DNA of 64,000 nucleotides from positions 31,506 through 95,505 of the forward strand of contig JAQWFW010000006.1 of assembly GCA_029238515.1 (NCBI GenBank), written 5' to 3'. Within the stretch, counting starts at the first letter, position 1; each line of letters opens with the position of its first letter. The DNA comes from Flavobacteriaceae bacterium (lineage in GTDB: Bacteria > Bacteroidota > Bacteroidia > Flavobacteriales > Flavobacteriaceae). Position numbers and translations under genes: made by a program. Below the pieces are notes generated by a model that was not told where the DNA came from, made no database searches, and worked only from the letters and a program-made list of their open reading frames with translations. Shown here one piece after another: positions 35,823-45,498 of the stretch.

Positions 35823-38800
35823 ATGGCGAATATTAATTTTAGACGATGGAACCTTATTTTAGGATGGGTTGCATTTGGTATCGCATTTCTTACCTACGCC
35901 CTTACTGTAGAACCAACCGTTGGTTTTTGGGATACAGGAGAGTATATTTTAACTTCTTCAAAACTTGAAGTTGGCCACCCTCCTGGAGCACCATTGTTTC
36001 AAATGTTAGGTGCATTTTTCTCTATTTTTGCTTCAGAACCTGCCCAAATTGGTCTTGTTCTCAATATGATGAGTGCTGCCGCTAGCGCATTTACCATTCT
36101 TTTTATGTTTTGGTCTATTGTGTTGTTATTGCAAAAAATTACACCTAAGGAGTCCGAATCTAATACCAACAAACAAATTGCTATTTTAGGTGCTGCTTTT
36201 GTTGGGAGTTTATCCTTTGCCTTCACCGATTCTTTTTGGTTTAATGCTGTAGAAACGGAAGTTTATGCCATGGCAACTCTTTTAATGGCTGTAATGTTTT
36301 ATTTGGGACTTCGTTGGGAAAAGGAAATGAATACTCCAATAGGCAATCGTTGGTTGATTCTGATTTCTTTTATTGTAGGGCTTTCATTTGGTGTACATTT
36401 TATGGGGCTCCTTACGATTCCAGCTATTGGACTTCTCTATTATTTTAAAAATTATAAAACCATCACACCAAAGAATTTTATTCTAGCCAATGTCGTTGTC
36501 GTTGCTATATTGCTATTTGTATTTAAACTTCTTGCACCCAATATTTTACGCTACTTCAGTGTCTTAGAGATTTTCTTTGTGAACAGTGTTGGATTGCCTT
36601 TTAATTCGGGAAGTATTATTGCTCTAATTTTGTTGGTACTTTTCATTTATTTTGGATTAAATTATTCGAAGAAAAAAGGACACGTAATCCTAAATACCGG
36701 CTTACTATGTGTAACTTTTATCATTATTGGATTTACCACTTGGTTGATGCTCCCCATTCGCGCCAATGCCAATGTCCCTGTAAATGAAAATAACCCTTCT
36801 AGTGCACGCGAATTATTGGCATATTACAATTTAGAACAATACCCAAAAACACATTTGTTTTATGGTCCACAATTTACGGATCAATATGCAGGGTTGGATG
36901 AAAATCAACCTTATGTTGACGATAAACCAAAATACGAAAAGGATGAAAAAACTGGGCGCTATGTTGTAGTAAATGATTACGAAAATGCCATCCAAAACTA
37001 CAACAGTGATCACGGTTCTCTTTTACCGCGTATGTGGAGTGGAGAGCATGCCGAAAATTATATGCTGTATTCTGGCCCTTTGGAATTTTCTATAAAATCG
37101 GAGCACAAAATGCAAAATGAATTCCGAGGTTTAGTCAATAACTTCAGAAAAGCTGTAGCCGAAGGTGAGATAGATTATGAAGGATATCACGATTTTCTAA
37201 AAAGTTATGGGCGTTATTTAGACATCGAAAAACCGTCTTTAATTGACAACATTTACTACCTTTTTGATTACCAAATTGGGTATATGTATTGGCGTTATTT
37301 TATGTGGAATTTTTCTGGCCGCCAAGACGATATTCAAGGAAAAATGGATCTACACGGAAACTGGATTACAGGAATTAATTTTGTCGATGAATATCTTTTA
37401 GGTATTTCTCAAGAAAACTTACCAAGTGATGTTTTGAACAACAAAGCAAGAAACACCTATTATTTGCTTCCACTATTGTTGGGGTTAATAGGTTTGTTTT
37501 TCGTTTTCAACAGGGATAAAAAAGTATTCTGGACGATGTTGGTGTTTTTCTTGTTTACAGGGATAGCCATCCAAGTATACACCAATGTTCGCCCTTTTGA
37601 ACCGCGTGAGAGAGATTATTCTTTGGTAGGTTCATTTTATGTCTTTGCACTTTGGATTGGCATTGGGGTTTTTGCACTTTATGAGAAATTTCAAACCTAC
37701 TCAAAATCCAAGTTTATTGCTCCAACCATAAGCTTTTTATGTCTTATGGCTGTGCCGGGGCTTTTGGTAAGTCAAAACTGGGATGACCACGACCGTTCTG
37801 AAAGAAGAACCGCTCATGCAATGGCAGTCAATTATTTAGAGTCATGTGCGCCAAATGCCATTATTTTTACCATTGGAGACAACGATACTTTTCCGCTTTG
37901 GTATGCCCAAGAGATTGAAGGGATTCGAACAGATGTTAGAGTGGTTTGCACCAGTCTTTTCAATGTGGATTGGTATATCGATCAAATGAAGCGAAAGGCC
38001 TATGATAGCGATCCTATCCCCTCAAAACTAAAACACCATCAATATAAGTGGGGTACCCGCGACTACATCATTAAAGAAATAGTCACAAAAGATACTTTAG
38101 ATATCAATCAATTTTTGGATTTCGTTACGAGTGACGACGAGCGGACTAAATACGGCTATGTTTTAGACCAACAAGGATACGAAACTAGTGGGCAACGCAA
38201 TCAAGACTTAGATGCAAATTATGCCCCAACAGAATTTGTAAGAATTCCTGTGAACAAAGAAGCTGTGCTAAAAAATGGAGTTGTTGCAGCCAAAGATGCC
38301 GATAAAATTGTGGATTACATAGATATAAAAATTAGCGGCCAGGTCATTATGAAAAACCGATTGATGATGCTCGATATTATCGCACAAAACAATTGGGAAC
38401 GCCCCATATATTTTAGTGGTGGTGCTTTTGGCGACGACGATTATATTTGGATGAAAGACTATCTTCAATTGGATGGTTTGGCGTACAAACTTGTTCCTAT
38501 AAAAACCCCTATAGATAAAAATAACCCCTATGATATGGGCAGAATAGATGCTGAAAAAATGTACCAACTCGTCAAAAAATGGGAATGGGGCAATAGTGGA
38601 AACCCTGATGTTTATCACGATGTAGAGACGCGTAGAAACAGTCTAACCTACAGAGGACATATGGCGCGTCTTATAGAAAAACTCATCAATGAAGAGCAAC
38701 TCGAAAAAGCAGAAGAAATTGCCGATTTGGCTATGCAAAAAATGCCTGTCGACCTTTTTGGATATTACGTATACTTAGAACCTTTTATTGGCGCATATTA

Positions 38801-39077
38801 CGAATCCGAAGCGACTGAAAAAGCCAGAGCACTATACAAACAAGTTGTTGTGAAATATCAAGAAAGTTTGAATTACTACAGTGGAATTTCAGAGGAAAAT
38901 CAAGGGAAATATATCCAAAATATTTATTTTGACATTGAGCGCTACAAAAGCTTAGTCGGTACAATTAGTTTGTATGAAGATGAAACATTCGTAAAAACTG
39001 AAATGGAGAAATTCAATGGATTTTTACGCTTATTCACAGGCGAAAATGAAGATCAAATAGAAAGCACTGAAAATTGA
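35823..39077 (+). CDS. DUF2723 / GT-C type membrane glycosyltransferase
   Basis: 1084 residues. An N-terminal membrane region of about 11-13 helices (residues 10-660) opens with the DUF2723 signature: a first helix, then VGFWDTGEYILTSSKLEVGH with acidic residues placed as in lipid-linked GT-C mannosyltransferases, followed by PPGAPLFQML. From about residue 690 the protein is soluble, with FTIGDNDTFPLWYAQEIEG and, at the end, helical TPR-like repeats. These proteins are probably protein or glycan transferases using polyprenyl-phosphate sugars at the periplasmic face; donor and acceptor are unknown. It stands alone with no other glycan genes nearby. Confidence 0.85.
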   Translation: MANINFRRWNLILGWVAFGIAFLTYALTVEPTVGFWDTGEYILTSSKLEVGHPPGAPLFQMLGAFFSIFASEPAQIGLVLNMMSAAASAFTILFMFWSIVLLLQKITPKESESNTNKQIAILGAAFVGSLSFAFTDSFWFNAVETEVYAMATLLMAVMFYLGLRWEKEMNTPIGNRWLILISFIVGLSFGVHFMGLLTIPAIGLLYYFKNYKTITPKNFILANVVVVAILLFVFKLLAPNILRYFSVLEIFFVNSVGLPFNSGSIIALILLVLFIYFGLNYSKKKGHVILNTGLLCVTFIIIGFTTWLMLPIRANANVPVNENNPSSARELLAYYNLEQYPKTHLFYGPQFTDQYAGLDENQPYVDDKPKYEKDEKTGRYVVVNDYENAIQNYNSDHGSLLPRMWSGEHAENYMLYSGPLEFSIKSEHKMQNEFRGLVNNFRKAVAEGEIDYEGYHDFLKSYGRYLDIEKPSLIDNIYYLFDYQIGYMYWRYFMWNFSGRQDDIQGKMDLHGNWITGINFVDEYLLGISQENLPSDVLNNKARNTYYLLPLLLGLIGLFFVFNRDKKVFWTMLVFFLFTGIAIQVYTNVRPFEPRERDYSLVGSFYVFALWIGIGVFALYEKFQTYSKSKFIAPTISFLCLMAVPGLLVSQNWDDHDRSERRTAHAMAVNYLESCAPNAIIFTIGDNDTFPLWYAQEIEGIRTDVRVVCTSLFNVDWYIDQMKRKAYDSDPIPSKLKHHQYKWGTRDYIIKEIVTKDTLDINQFLDFVTSDDERTKYGYVLDQQGYETSGQRNQDLDANYAPTEFVRIPVNKEAVLKNGVVAAKDADKIVDYIDIKISGQVIMKNRLMMLDIIAQNNWERPIYFSGGAFGDDDYIWMKDYLQLDGLAYKLVPIKTPIDKNNPYDMGRIDAEKMYQLVKKWEWGNSGNPDVYHDVETRRNSLTYRGHMARLIEKLINEEQLEKAEEIADLAMQKMPVDLFGYYVYLEPFIGAYYESEATEKARALYKQVVVKYQESLNYYSGISEENQGKYIQNIYFDIERYKSLVGTISLYEDETFVKTEMEKFNGFLRLFTGENEDQIESTEN

Positions 39078-39105
39078 ATGCAAAAACCTACATGTGGTTT
39101 TGCAT
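39078..39105. other. Hairpin at the convergent glycosyltransferase/thioredoxin junction
   Basis: ATGCAAAAACC and GGTTTTGCAT form a 10-bp stem with one bulged A. It starts right after the plus-strand stop and covers the last codons of the thioredoxin gene on the other strand. There is no U-tract, so it is not a clear intrinsic terminator, though it may protect 3' ends. Confidence 0.4.
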
Positions 39106-39384
39106 GAGGCCAATAATGGTATTGGCATCAAGTTCTCCGCTTTGTCGCCATTTCATATCCCCCGACTTGTATATAATGAGTGTTGGTAATCCTTTGATGC
39201 GTAGGGCTTCTGAAAGGGCTTGATTTTTATCAACATCAATTTTGATGACTTTGGCTTTATCTCCAAGTGCTGCGGCCACATCGCGAAGGACGTCATGCAT
39301 GGCATTAGATGCCTCATCCCATTCAGTAAAAAAATCAAAAAGAACGGGAACCTCAACGTCTATTAGCTCTCCAAATTTGGACAT
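39088..39384 (-). CDS. Thioredoxin-fold protein lacking the CxxC motif
   Basis: 98 residues, short thioredoxin size. The fold is recognisable from VPVLFDFFTEW, VIKIDVDKNQALSEALRIKG and the cis-proline segment LPTLIIYKSG. Where thioredoxins have WCGPC this protein has W22 followed by DEASN, and there is no cysteine anywhere in the chain. It therefore cannot do dithiol-disulfide exchange. It has no signal peptide and should be cytoplasmic. A chaperone-like or adaptor role is possible but is inference. It converges on the glycosyltransferase gene (10 bp apart) and is followed upstream by an imperfect dyad at 39403-39431. Confidence 0.85.
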   Translation of the reverse strand: MSKFGELIDVEVPVLFDFFTEWDEASNAMHDVLRDVAAALGDKAKVIKIDVDKNQALSEALRIKGLPTLIIYKSGDMKWRQSGELDANTIIGLMQNHM

Positions 39385-39402
39385 GATATTGCGTTTAAAT
39401 TA

Positions 39403-39431
39403 ATGGTTGCACACAAATCGTGCATAACCAT
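39403..39431. promoter_or_regulatory. Imperfect dyad upstream of the thioredoxin-like gene
   Basis: ATGGTTGCAC and GTGCA(T)AACCAT pair over 10 bp with one bulge and a 7-nt spacer. It lies 19 bp before the ATG on the minus strand, so it could be an operator or a leader hairpin. No convincing TAnnTTTG box is seen near it. Confidence 0.35.
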
Positions 39432-39498
39432 CTTATACAATATTAAAAAAAGAAATTTAAATCTCCGTAATTTTTTGATTTATTTAAGGTTTTACAGG

Positions 39499-40734
39499 TT
39501 ATTTAACCTCTTTTTTACCTTTTCTTAATGTAATAACCGTAATTTCTGGCCAGATCCCCACACGTCCTGGGAAAGCCAGAAATCCAAATCCTCGATTTAC
39601 ATTCAGGTATTGCCCCGCTTGTTGGTATAGGCCCGCCCAATACTTGTAACGCCATTTTATGGGGCTCCACTTGAATACCCCTGGTATCTCTATCCCAAAT
39701 TGCATTCCATGAGTATGACCACTTAGTGTAAGATGGTAATGTAACTTTTCTTTGATGACCTCATACTCCCAATGCGAGGGATCGTGGCTCAGCAAAATTT
39801 TGAAGTCATTCGGGTTAATTTCTGAAGTTGCTTTTTTTAAATCTCCTTTTTGTTTGAATCCTTTTCCCCAATTCTCGACCCCCACAACAGCAATGCGTTG
39901 GCCATTTTTTTCAATAAATTTTGACGCATTCAACAACAATTGAAACCCCATTTCGTCTTGAAGTTTCAACATGTCCTGGAAATTTTTAGCTTTATCTTCT
40001 TTCGACGGCCAACGCATATAATCTCCATAATCGTGGTTTCCCAAGACAGAAAATACTCCATCTTTGGCATATAATTTTGAAAATGTAGCTTTCCATGGAA
40101 TCATTTCAGAAGTCTTACTATTGACTAAATCGCCTGTAAACATAATCACATCCGAAGCTTGTTCATTGATTAAATCAACGGCGTATTCAATTTTTGCCTT
40201 TTCATCAAAACTTCCGCTGTGTATATCACTTATTTGTGTGATTTTGTAGCCATCAAATTCTGATGGTAAATCTTCAAAAAACAAGGTATATTTAAGGACC
40301 TTATAATTATATTTTCCTTTGGTAATCCCATATAATATCGATAAAAAAGGAATCGCCGCCATTCCCAAAGCCAATTGCCCAATAAACTTTCTTCGCCCAC
40401 TAAATAATGGAGGTTCCAGGCTTGTTTTTGTAAAAATTGCATTATAAAGCCCTTCAAAAAGACGGAAAACATCTTCGCCAAACATAGCTGCAACTAATAT
40501 AAATTTGGGCACATAAAACAGTACAAAAAGAGCAAAAGCGGTGTAGAAACTGTGATTAATTCCAGATGCTCTATCCAAATTCAATGATTGGAATATAATG
40601 TTGCCAAGTACCGCTACAGAACAAAGAACATAAAATAAAGTAACCAAAGGATTTTTGGTCACACTACGTACACTCTGCAAAGCGTAAAAGTCCAAAGCCA
40701 GTACAATTCCAATAAATATGAAGAGTCGAATCAT
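39499..40734 (-). CDS. Membrane-anchored metallophosphoesterase
   Basis: 411 residues from ATG at 40734. An in-frame TTG at 40752 is rejected because it lies inside the -7 box. Four hydrophobic segments at about residues 3-20, 28-48, 60-82 and 120-140 anchor it. The calcineurin-like domain starts near residue 155: ITQISDIHSGSF (metal ligands), MFTGDLVNSK, VLGNHDYGDY, LLSHDPSHW and LTLSGHTHGMQFG. All five metal-binding blocks are intact, so the enzyme should be active; relatives of this form (YkuE-like) act on lipid or nucleotide phosphates. Substrate unknown. Confidence 0.9.
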   Translation of the reverse strand: MIRLFIFIGIVLALDFYALQSVRSVTKNPLVTLFYVLCSVAVLGNIIFQSLNLDRASGINHSFYTAFALFVLFYVPKFILVAAMFGEDVFRLFEGLYNAIFTKTSLEPPLFSGRRKFIGQLALGMAAIPFLSILYGITKGKYNYKVLKYTLFFEDLPSEFDGYKITQISDIHSGSFDEKAKIEYAVDLINEQASDVIMFTGDLVNSKTSEMIPWKATFSKLYAKDGVFSVLGNHDYGDYMRWPSKEDKAKNFQDMLKLQDEMGFQLLLNASKFIEKNGQRIAVVGVENWGKGFKQKGDLKKATSEINPNDFKILLSHDPSHWEYEVIKEKLHYHLTLSGHTHGMQFGIEIPGVFKWSPIKWRYKYWAGLYQQAGQYLNVNRGFGFLAFPGRVGIWPEITVITLRKGKKEVK

Positions 40735-40749
40735 TCTAAAAATATGGCG

Positions 40750-40757
40750 CAAAAATA
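40750..40757 (-). promoter_or_regulatory. -7 box for the metallophosphoesterase gene
   Basis: TATTTTTG on the minus strand, 15 bp before the ATG at 40734; it gives a leader of about 10 nt and argues against the longer TTG-initiated form. Confidence 0.5.
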
Positions 40758-40906
40758 ATGTAAAACTTTAGCATCTAACAAGGAATAAAATTATTTAACT
40801 ATTGTTTTAGAATTCTTTAATTTTAGTATCTTTCACTCTTCATTAAACAACCTACTTTCTAAAAAAAATTCGAAAGTAAACTTCGTTCGAGAACAACGTG
40901 TTTTGA

Positions 40907-40917
40907 GGCGAAGCGCC
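40907..40917 (+). other. Short GC hairpin ahead of the sugar transporter gene
   Basis: GGCG-AAG-CGCC, 13 nt before the ATG at 40931, in an otherwise AT-rich 173-bp divergent spacer. It may be in the mRNA leader; I see no riboswitch-like architecture and no clean promoter nearby. Confidence 0.25.
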
Positions 40918-40930
40918 AAATACAATTTTT

Positions 40931-42604
40931 ATGAGTTCAAAAAACAATCAATCCGCATTAACCACTTTAGTTACTGTTTTTTTCTTTTGGGGGTTTATCG
41001 CTGCATCAAATGGTGTATTTATCCCTTTCTGTAAAACTTATTTTAACATCGATCAATTTCAATCACAGTTGGTCGATTTTGCATTTTATGGCGCTTATTA
41101 CTTGGGCGCTTTATTCCTTTTTGTCATGTCCAGCAGCATCAAAAAAGATGTTCTAAATAATTGGGGGTACAAAACAGGAATTGTATACGGACTACTGATA
41201 TCTGCATTGGGTGCTTTGCTGATGTATCCTTTTATTGATGGGGCACAACAAGGCGATACTCCTGTATTTTACCTTGTCCTTGTTGCCCTTTTTATTGTTG
41301 GCCTCGGATTTTCATTGCAACAAACTGCGGCCAATCCTTTCGTAATTTCTTTAGGTAGTGCAGATAAAGGATCGCAACGCCTAAACTTAGCTGGTGGAAT
41401 CAACTCTTTTGGAACAACAATTGGCCCAATTGTTATTGCCTTAATCATTTTTGGATCGACTCCTCTTTCTGGAAATGAACTCAACCAAATGATCGCAAAT
41501 AATGAAATTAAACTAACCACAGTTCAATTCTTGTATATAGGAGTTGGCATATTGTTTTTGGCTGCGGCTGCACTTTTTCACTTCTCAAAAAAATTACCCA
41601 ACACAAAGTCAGAAGAAGAATTTGAACCCGCCAATAAAGCAAAAAATACACTCATTGTTTTAACGATACTCATTGCCGTATGCTTTGGGCTGATTTTTAA
41701 TACCTACACCTCCACAGATGGTCATTCAGATTCTGTAGAAAACACACGACTATTACTGCTTGTTGTGGCACTTTTGGCTGTTGTTGGCTGTATATTCTTT
41801 GCCAATACAAGAGCAAAAAAGAAACCAGAAGGATGGGGTGCTATGAAATACCCTCAACTCGTACTGGGTATGCTCGCTATCTTTACCTATGTTGGCGTAG
41901 AAGTCACTATTCAAAGCAACTTAGGAGAGCTTCTTAAATCTGTCGCAGATAAAGTAAACAATCTGAATCCATTAGGCCTCAAAGTCATGAATGATGCCGA
42001 AATAGCACCTTTTATTTCATTGTATTGGGGCGGATTGATGATTGGTCGTTGGGTAGGAGCAATCTCTGTATTCAACCCTAGTAAAGGATTAAAAAAATGG
42101 TTACTTATTCTTGTTCCTTATGTTGCTTTTGGTGTAATTCTTTTGGTGAATTTTGGAAAATACTCCGGGCTTGAAATTTTACTTTTTAGCGTGTGTGTTG
42201 CTATTCAAGTTGGTGGATTTTTCTTGGCCAAAGACAATCCTATTGCTACACTGAAAATTTTTAGTATTCTCGGAATTATTGGAATGATTATTGGCGTTTT
42301 CGCGTCCGGGCAATTGGCATTATTCGCACTTCTTTCTGGGGGGTTATTTTGCTCCATCATGTGGCCTTGTCTGTTCACGCTAAGCATCACAGGTTTAGGA
42401 AAATATACTGCTCAAGGTTCTTCCTTTTTGATCATGATGATTCTTGGGGGTGCCATTATCCCACCACTTCAAGGAAAACTAGCAGATATTTTTAGTATTC
42501 AATCTTCCTACTGGATTGCTGTTTTGTGTTTTGTATACTTACTGTTCTACACGTTCAAAACGAAAGCGGCACTACAAAAACAGGGACTAACTTCTGAAGA
42601 TTAA
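40931..42604 (+). CDS. FucP/GluP-like sugar MFS transporter with central insert
   Basis: 557 residues, against about 430 for FucP. The N-terminal lobe shows the family patterns [17 protein letters not shown] and [15 protein letters not shown], and [16 protein letters not shown] in helix 4-5; these mark the FHS family that takes up fucose, glucose or galactose with protons. Extra length comes from an insert at about residues 235-310 that contains two additional hydrophobic helices ([20 protein letters not shown] and [17 protein letters not shown]), so the protein should have 14 helices. Similar inserts occur in Bacteroidota relatives, as far as I recall. The sugar cannot be told from sequence. 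It is followed by polA after 62 bp. Confidence 0.85.
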   Translation: MSSKNNQSALTTLVTVFFFWGFIAASNGVFIPFCKTYFNIDQFQSQLVDFAFYGAYYLGALFLFVMSSSIKKDVLNNWGYKTGIVYGLLISALGALLMYPFIDGAQQGDTPVFYLVLVALFIVGLGFSLQQTAANPFVISLGSADKGSQRLNLAGGINSFGTTIGPIVIALIIFGSTPLSGNELNQMIANNEIKLTTVQFLYIGVGILFLAAAALFHFSKKLPNTKSEEEFEPANKAKNTLIVLTILIAVCFGLIFNTYTSTDGHSDSVENTRLLLLVVALLAVVGCIFFANTRAKKKPEGWGAMKYPQLVLGMLAIFTYVGVEVTIQSNLGELLKSVADKVNNLNPLGLKVMNDAEIAPFISLYWGGLMIGRWVGAISVFNPSKGLKKWLLILVPYVAFGVILLVNFGKYSGLEILLFSVCVAIQVGGFFLAKDNPIATLKIFSILGIIGMIIGVFASGQLALFALLSGGLFCSIMWPCLFTLSITGLGKYTAQGSSFLIMMILGGAIIPPLQGKLADIFSIQSSYWIAVLCFVYLLFYTFKTKAALQKQGLTSED

Positions 42605-42666
42605 AGTATGAGTACATCAAAATATCCTATCAAATTATTTCAACAAACTTTACATAAGCCCTCTTA

Positions 42667-45498
42667 ATGGTCAAGCAAAAACGTTTATTCCTTCTTGATG
42701 CCTATGCTCTAATTTTTAGAGGATATTATGCGTTTATAAAAAATCCAAGAATCAACTCTAAAGGTCTCGATACATCTGCAATTCTTGGGTTTACAAACTC
42801 ATTGTTGGATGTCATAAAAAGAGAACGCCCAGATCACTTGGCAGTATGTTTCGATAAAGGTGGAAGTACAGATCGTATTGAAATTTTTCCAGAGTATAAA
42901 GCTAATCGAGATGAAACTCCAGAAGGCATAAAAATAGCTATACCTTATATTTATAAAATTCTAGAAGCTATGCACATCCCCATCATGGTCAAAGAAGGGT
43001 ATGAAGCAGATGATATCATAGGCACATTAGCAAAAAAGGCCGAAAAAGAAGGGTATAAAACCTATATGGTAACACCAGATAAAGATTTTGCTCAACTTGT
43101 TAGCGACAATATTTTTATGTACCGCCCAATGTTTGGTGGTGGATATGAAACATGGGGAGTAGAAGAGGTTAAAGCAAAATTTGAAGTTGAAGATCCACTA
43201 CAAGTCATCGATTTTTTAGGCATGAAAGGTGATGCTGTGGACAACATCCCAGGACTCCCCGGAGTAGGCGATAAAACAGCCAAAAAATTCATCAATCTTT
43301 ACGGAAGTATGGAAGGGCTAATTGATCACACACATGAACTAAAAGGCAAAATGAAAGAAAAAGTAGAAGCCAACGCCGAGTTGGGTTTACTTTCTAAAAA
43401 ATTAGCTACAATTTTATTGGATGTCCCCGTAGAATTTAATGCCAAAAATTTTGAATTAGATCAGCCAGACCATGAAAAAGTAAATGAAATTTTTCAAGAA
43501 TTAGAATTTCGACGTTTGATAGAAAATTTCCGAAAAACATTTGCTGCTGATGCCCCACAAGCAAGTCAGCCAAAACCATCCGAACAACCAGCTCCAGTCA
43601 AAAAAAGTACAGCAGCAGGTACTGGTCAATTTTCGCTTTTTGATACCCCACAAGAGAATGAACCCGCAGAGCTATCCCACAAAAGGGAAACACTAAAATC
43701 TGTACCGCACTTTTACCAGTCTATTCAAGGAGCATTTGCATTTGAATTATTTTTCGATCAATTACAACAACAAAAATCAGTCTGTTTTGATACCGAAACC
43801 ACAAATATAGATGCCCTTAAAGCTGAACTCGTAGGTATTGCATTTTCGTGGGAAGCTCATAAAGGATTCTATATCCCTTTCCCAGAAAACAAAACAGAAG
43901 CACAAGACCTCCTCGAAAAACTAAGGCCTTTTTTTGAAAATAAATCCATCGAAAAAATTGGACAAAATCTAAAATACGATCTCAAAGTTTTACACAAATA
44001 CAACATAACAGTTGAAGGGCCGCTTTTTGACACCATGATTGCGCATTACCTCATCAATCCAGACATGCGCCACAACATGAATGTTTTGGCTGAAACTTAC
44101 CTAAATTACACCCCATTATCCATTGAAGAATTAATTGGGAAAAAGGGTAAAAATCAAAAAACAATGCGTGAGGTCGCTACAAAAGAGATTACGGAATATG
44201 CAGTCGAAGATGCAGACATCACGTTTCAACTGGCGCAACATTTCAAAAAAGAAATGTCCGATGCCAATACTTTAAATTTATTCAATACTATCGAAATTCC
44301 ATTGATAAAAGTCTTGGGGGCCATGGAGTTAGAAGGTATTAGATTAGATGTTGATTTTCTGAAAGGATTATCCGCTGATTTGGAAAAAGATTTAAAGAGC
44401 TTAGAGCAATCTATTTATAATCAAGCAGGGGAAGTTTTTAATATTGCTTCGCCAAAACAATTGGGCGTCATTTTGTTTGAAAAATTAAAACTCGTTGATA
44501 AACCCAAAAAAACCAAAACTGGACAATACAGTACCGCAGAAGATGTGCTTTCTTATTTGGCAAAAGATAACGAAATCATTAGAAATATTTTGGAATACCG
44601 GGGGTTAGCAAAACTCAAAAGCACCTACGTTGACGCACTCCCAGAGCAGGTTTTGGAAACTACTGGACGAATTCATACTGAGTACCTACAAACTGTTGCC
44701 GCTACAGGACGTTTGAGTAGTATCAATCCAAATTTACAAAACATTCCTATCCGTACAGAGCGTGGACGACAAGTACGAAAAGCATTTGTTCCAAGAGACG
44801 AAAATCACGTCCTATTGGCTGCCGATTACTCTCAAATCGAATTGCGCGTGATTGCCGCGCTAAGTGAAGAAGAAACCATGATTGAAGCATTTAAAAATGG
44901 AGAGGATATTCACGCATCTACTGCCTCAAAAGTGTTCGATGTGCCAATATCTGAAGTCAATCGCGAACAACGAAGTAATGCGAAAACAGTGAATTTTGGT
45001 ATTATTTATGGTGTTTCTGCTTTTGGACTTAGCAATCAAACAGATTTAAATAGAACAGAAGCCAAAGCACTCATCGATACTTATTATGCGACTTATCCTA
45101 AACTACGCGCATACATGGCTGATCAAGTTGATTTTGCACGCGATAATGGATATGTAAAAACAATTTCTGACCGCAGACGTTATCTAAAAGATATCAATTC
45201 TAGAAATGCTGTAGTTCGTGGAGCTGCAGAACGCAATGCTGTGAATGCACCCATTCAAGGAAGTGCCGCAGATATCATTAAAATTGCGATGATTCGTATT
45301 AATGACCAACTCAAAAAAGGGAATTTTAGAACAAAGATGTTGTTACAGGTCCATGATGAACTTGTTTTTGATGTTTTTAAACCCGAATTACAAAGCGTCA
45401 AATCCTTGATTAAAACTGAAATGGAAAATGCCTACAGCATGAAAGTGCCACTCGATGTGGAAATAGATACTGGCGAAAATTGGTTAAAGGCGCACTAA
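42667..45498 (+). CDS. polA: DNA polymerase I
   Basis: 943 residues with three domains. The 5'-3' exonuclease occupies about 1-290 ([47 protein letters not shown]). The 3'-5' proofreading domain, about 350-540, keeps its acidic residues: [21 protein letters not shown] and [10 protein letters not shown]. The polymerase domain has [13 protein letters not shown] (motif A), [14 protein letters not shown] (O helix, motif B) and VHDELVFDV (motif C). All three activities should be functional. Its stop codon shares bases with that of the convergent odhB (45495-45498), leaving no intergenic space. Confidence 0.97.
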   Translation: MVKQKRLFLLDAYALIFRGYYAFIKNPRINSKGLDTSAILGFTNSLLDVIKRERPDHLAVCFDKGGSTDRIEIFPEYKANRDETPEGIKIAIPYIYKILEAMHIPIMVKEGYEADDIIGTLAKKAEKEGYKTYMVTPDKDFAQLVSDNIFMYRPMFGGGYETWGVEEVKAKFEVEDPLQVIDFLGMKGDAVDNIPGLPGVGDKTAKKFINLYGSMEGLIDHTHELKGKMKEKVEANAELGLLSKKLATILLDVPVEFNAKNFELDQPDHEKVNEIFQELEFRRLIENFRKTFAADAPQASQPKPSEQPAPVKKSTAAGTGQFSLFDTPQENEPAELSHKRETLKSVPHFYQSIQGAFAFELFFDQLQQQKSVCFDTETTNIDALKAELVGIAFSWEAHKGFYIPFPENKTEAQDLLEKLRPFFENKSIEKIGQNLKYDLKVLHKYNITVEGPLFDTMIAHYLINPDMRHNMNVLAETYLNYTPLSIEELIGKKGKNQKTMREVATKEITEYAVEDADITFQLAQHFKKEMSDANTLNLFNTIEIPLIKVLGAMELEGIRLDVDFLKGLSADLEKDLKSLEQSIYNQAGEVFNIASPKQLGVILFEKLKLVDKPKKTKTGQYSTAEDVLSYLAKDNEIIRNILEYRGLAKLKSTYVDALPEQVLETTGRIHTEYLQTVAATGRLSSINPNLQNIPIRTERGRQVRKAFVPRDENHVLLAADYSQIELRVIAALSEEETMIEAFKNGEDIHASTASKVFDVPISEVNREQRSNAKTVNFGIIYGVSAFGLSNQTDLNRTEAKALIDTYYATYPKLRAYMADQVDFARDNGYVKTISDRRRYLKDINSRNAVVRGAAERNAVNAPIQGSAADIIKIAMIRINDQLKKGNFRTKMLLQVHDELVFDVFKPELQSVKSLIKTEMENAYSMKVPLDVEIDTGENWLKAH

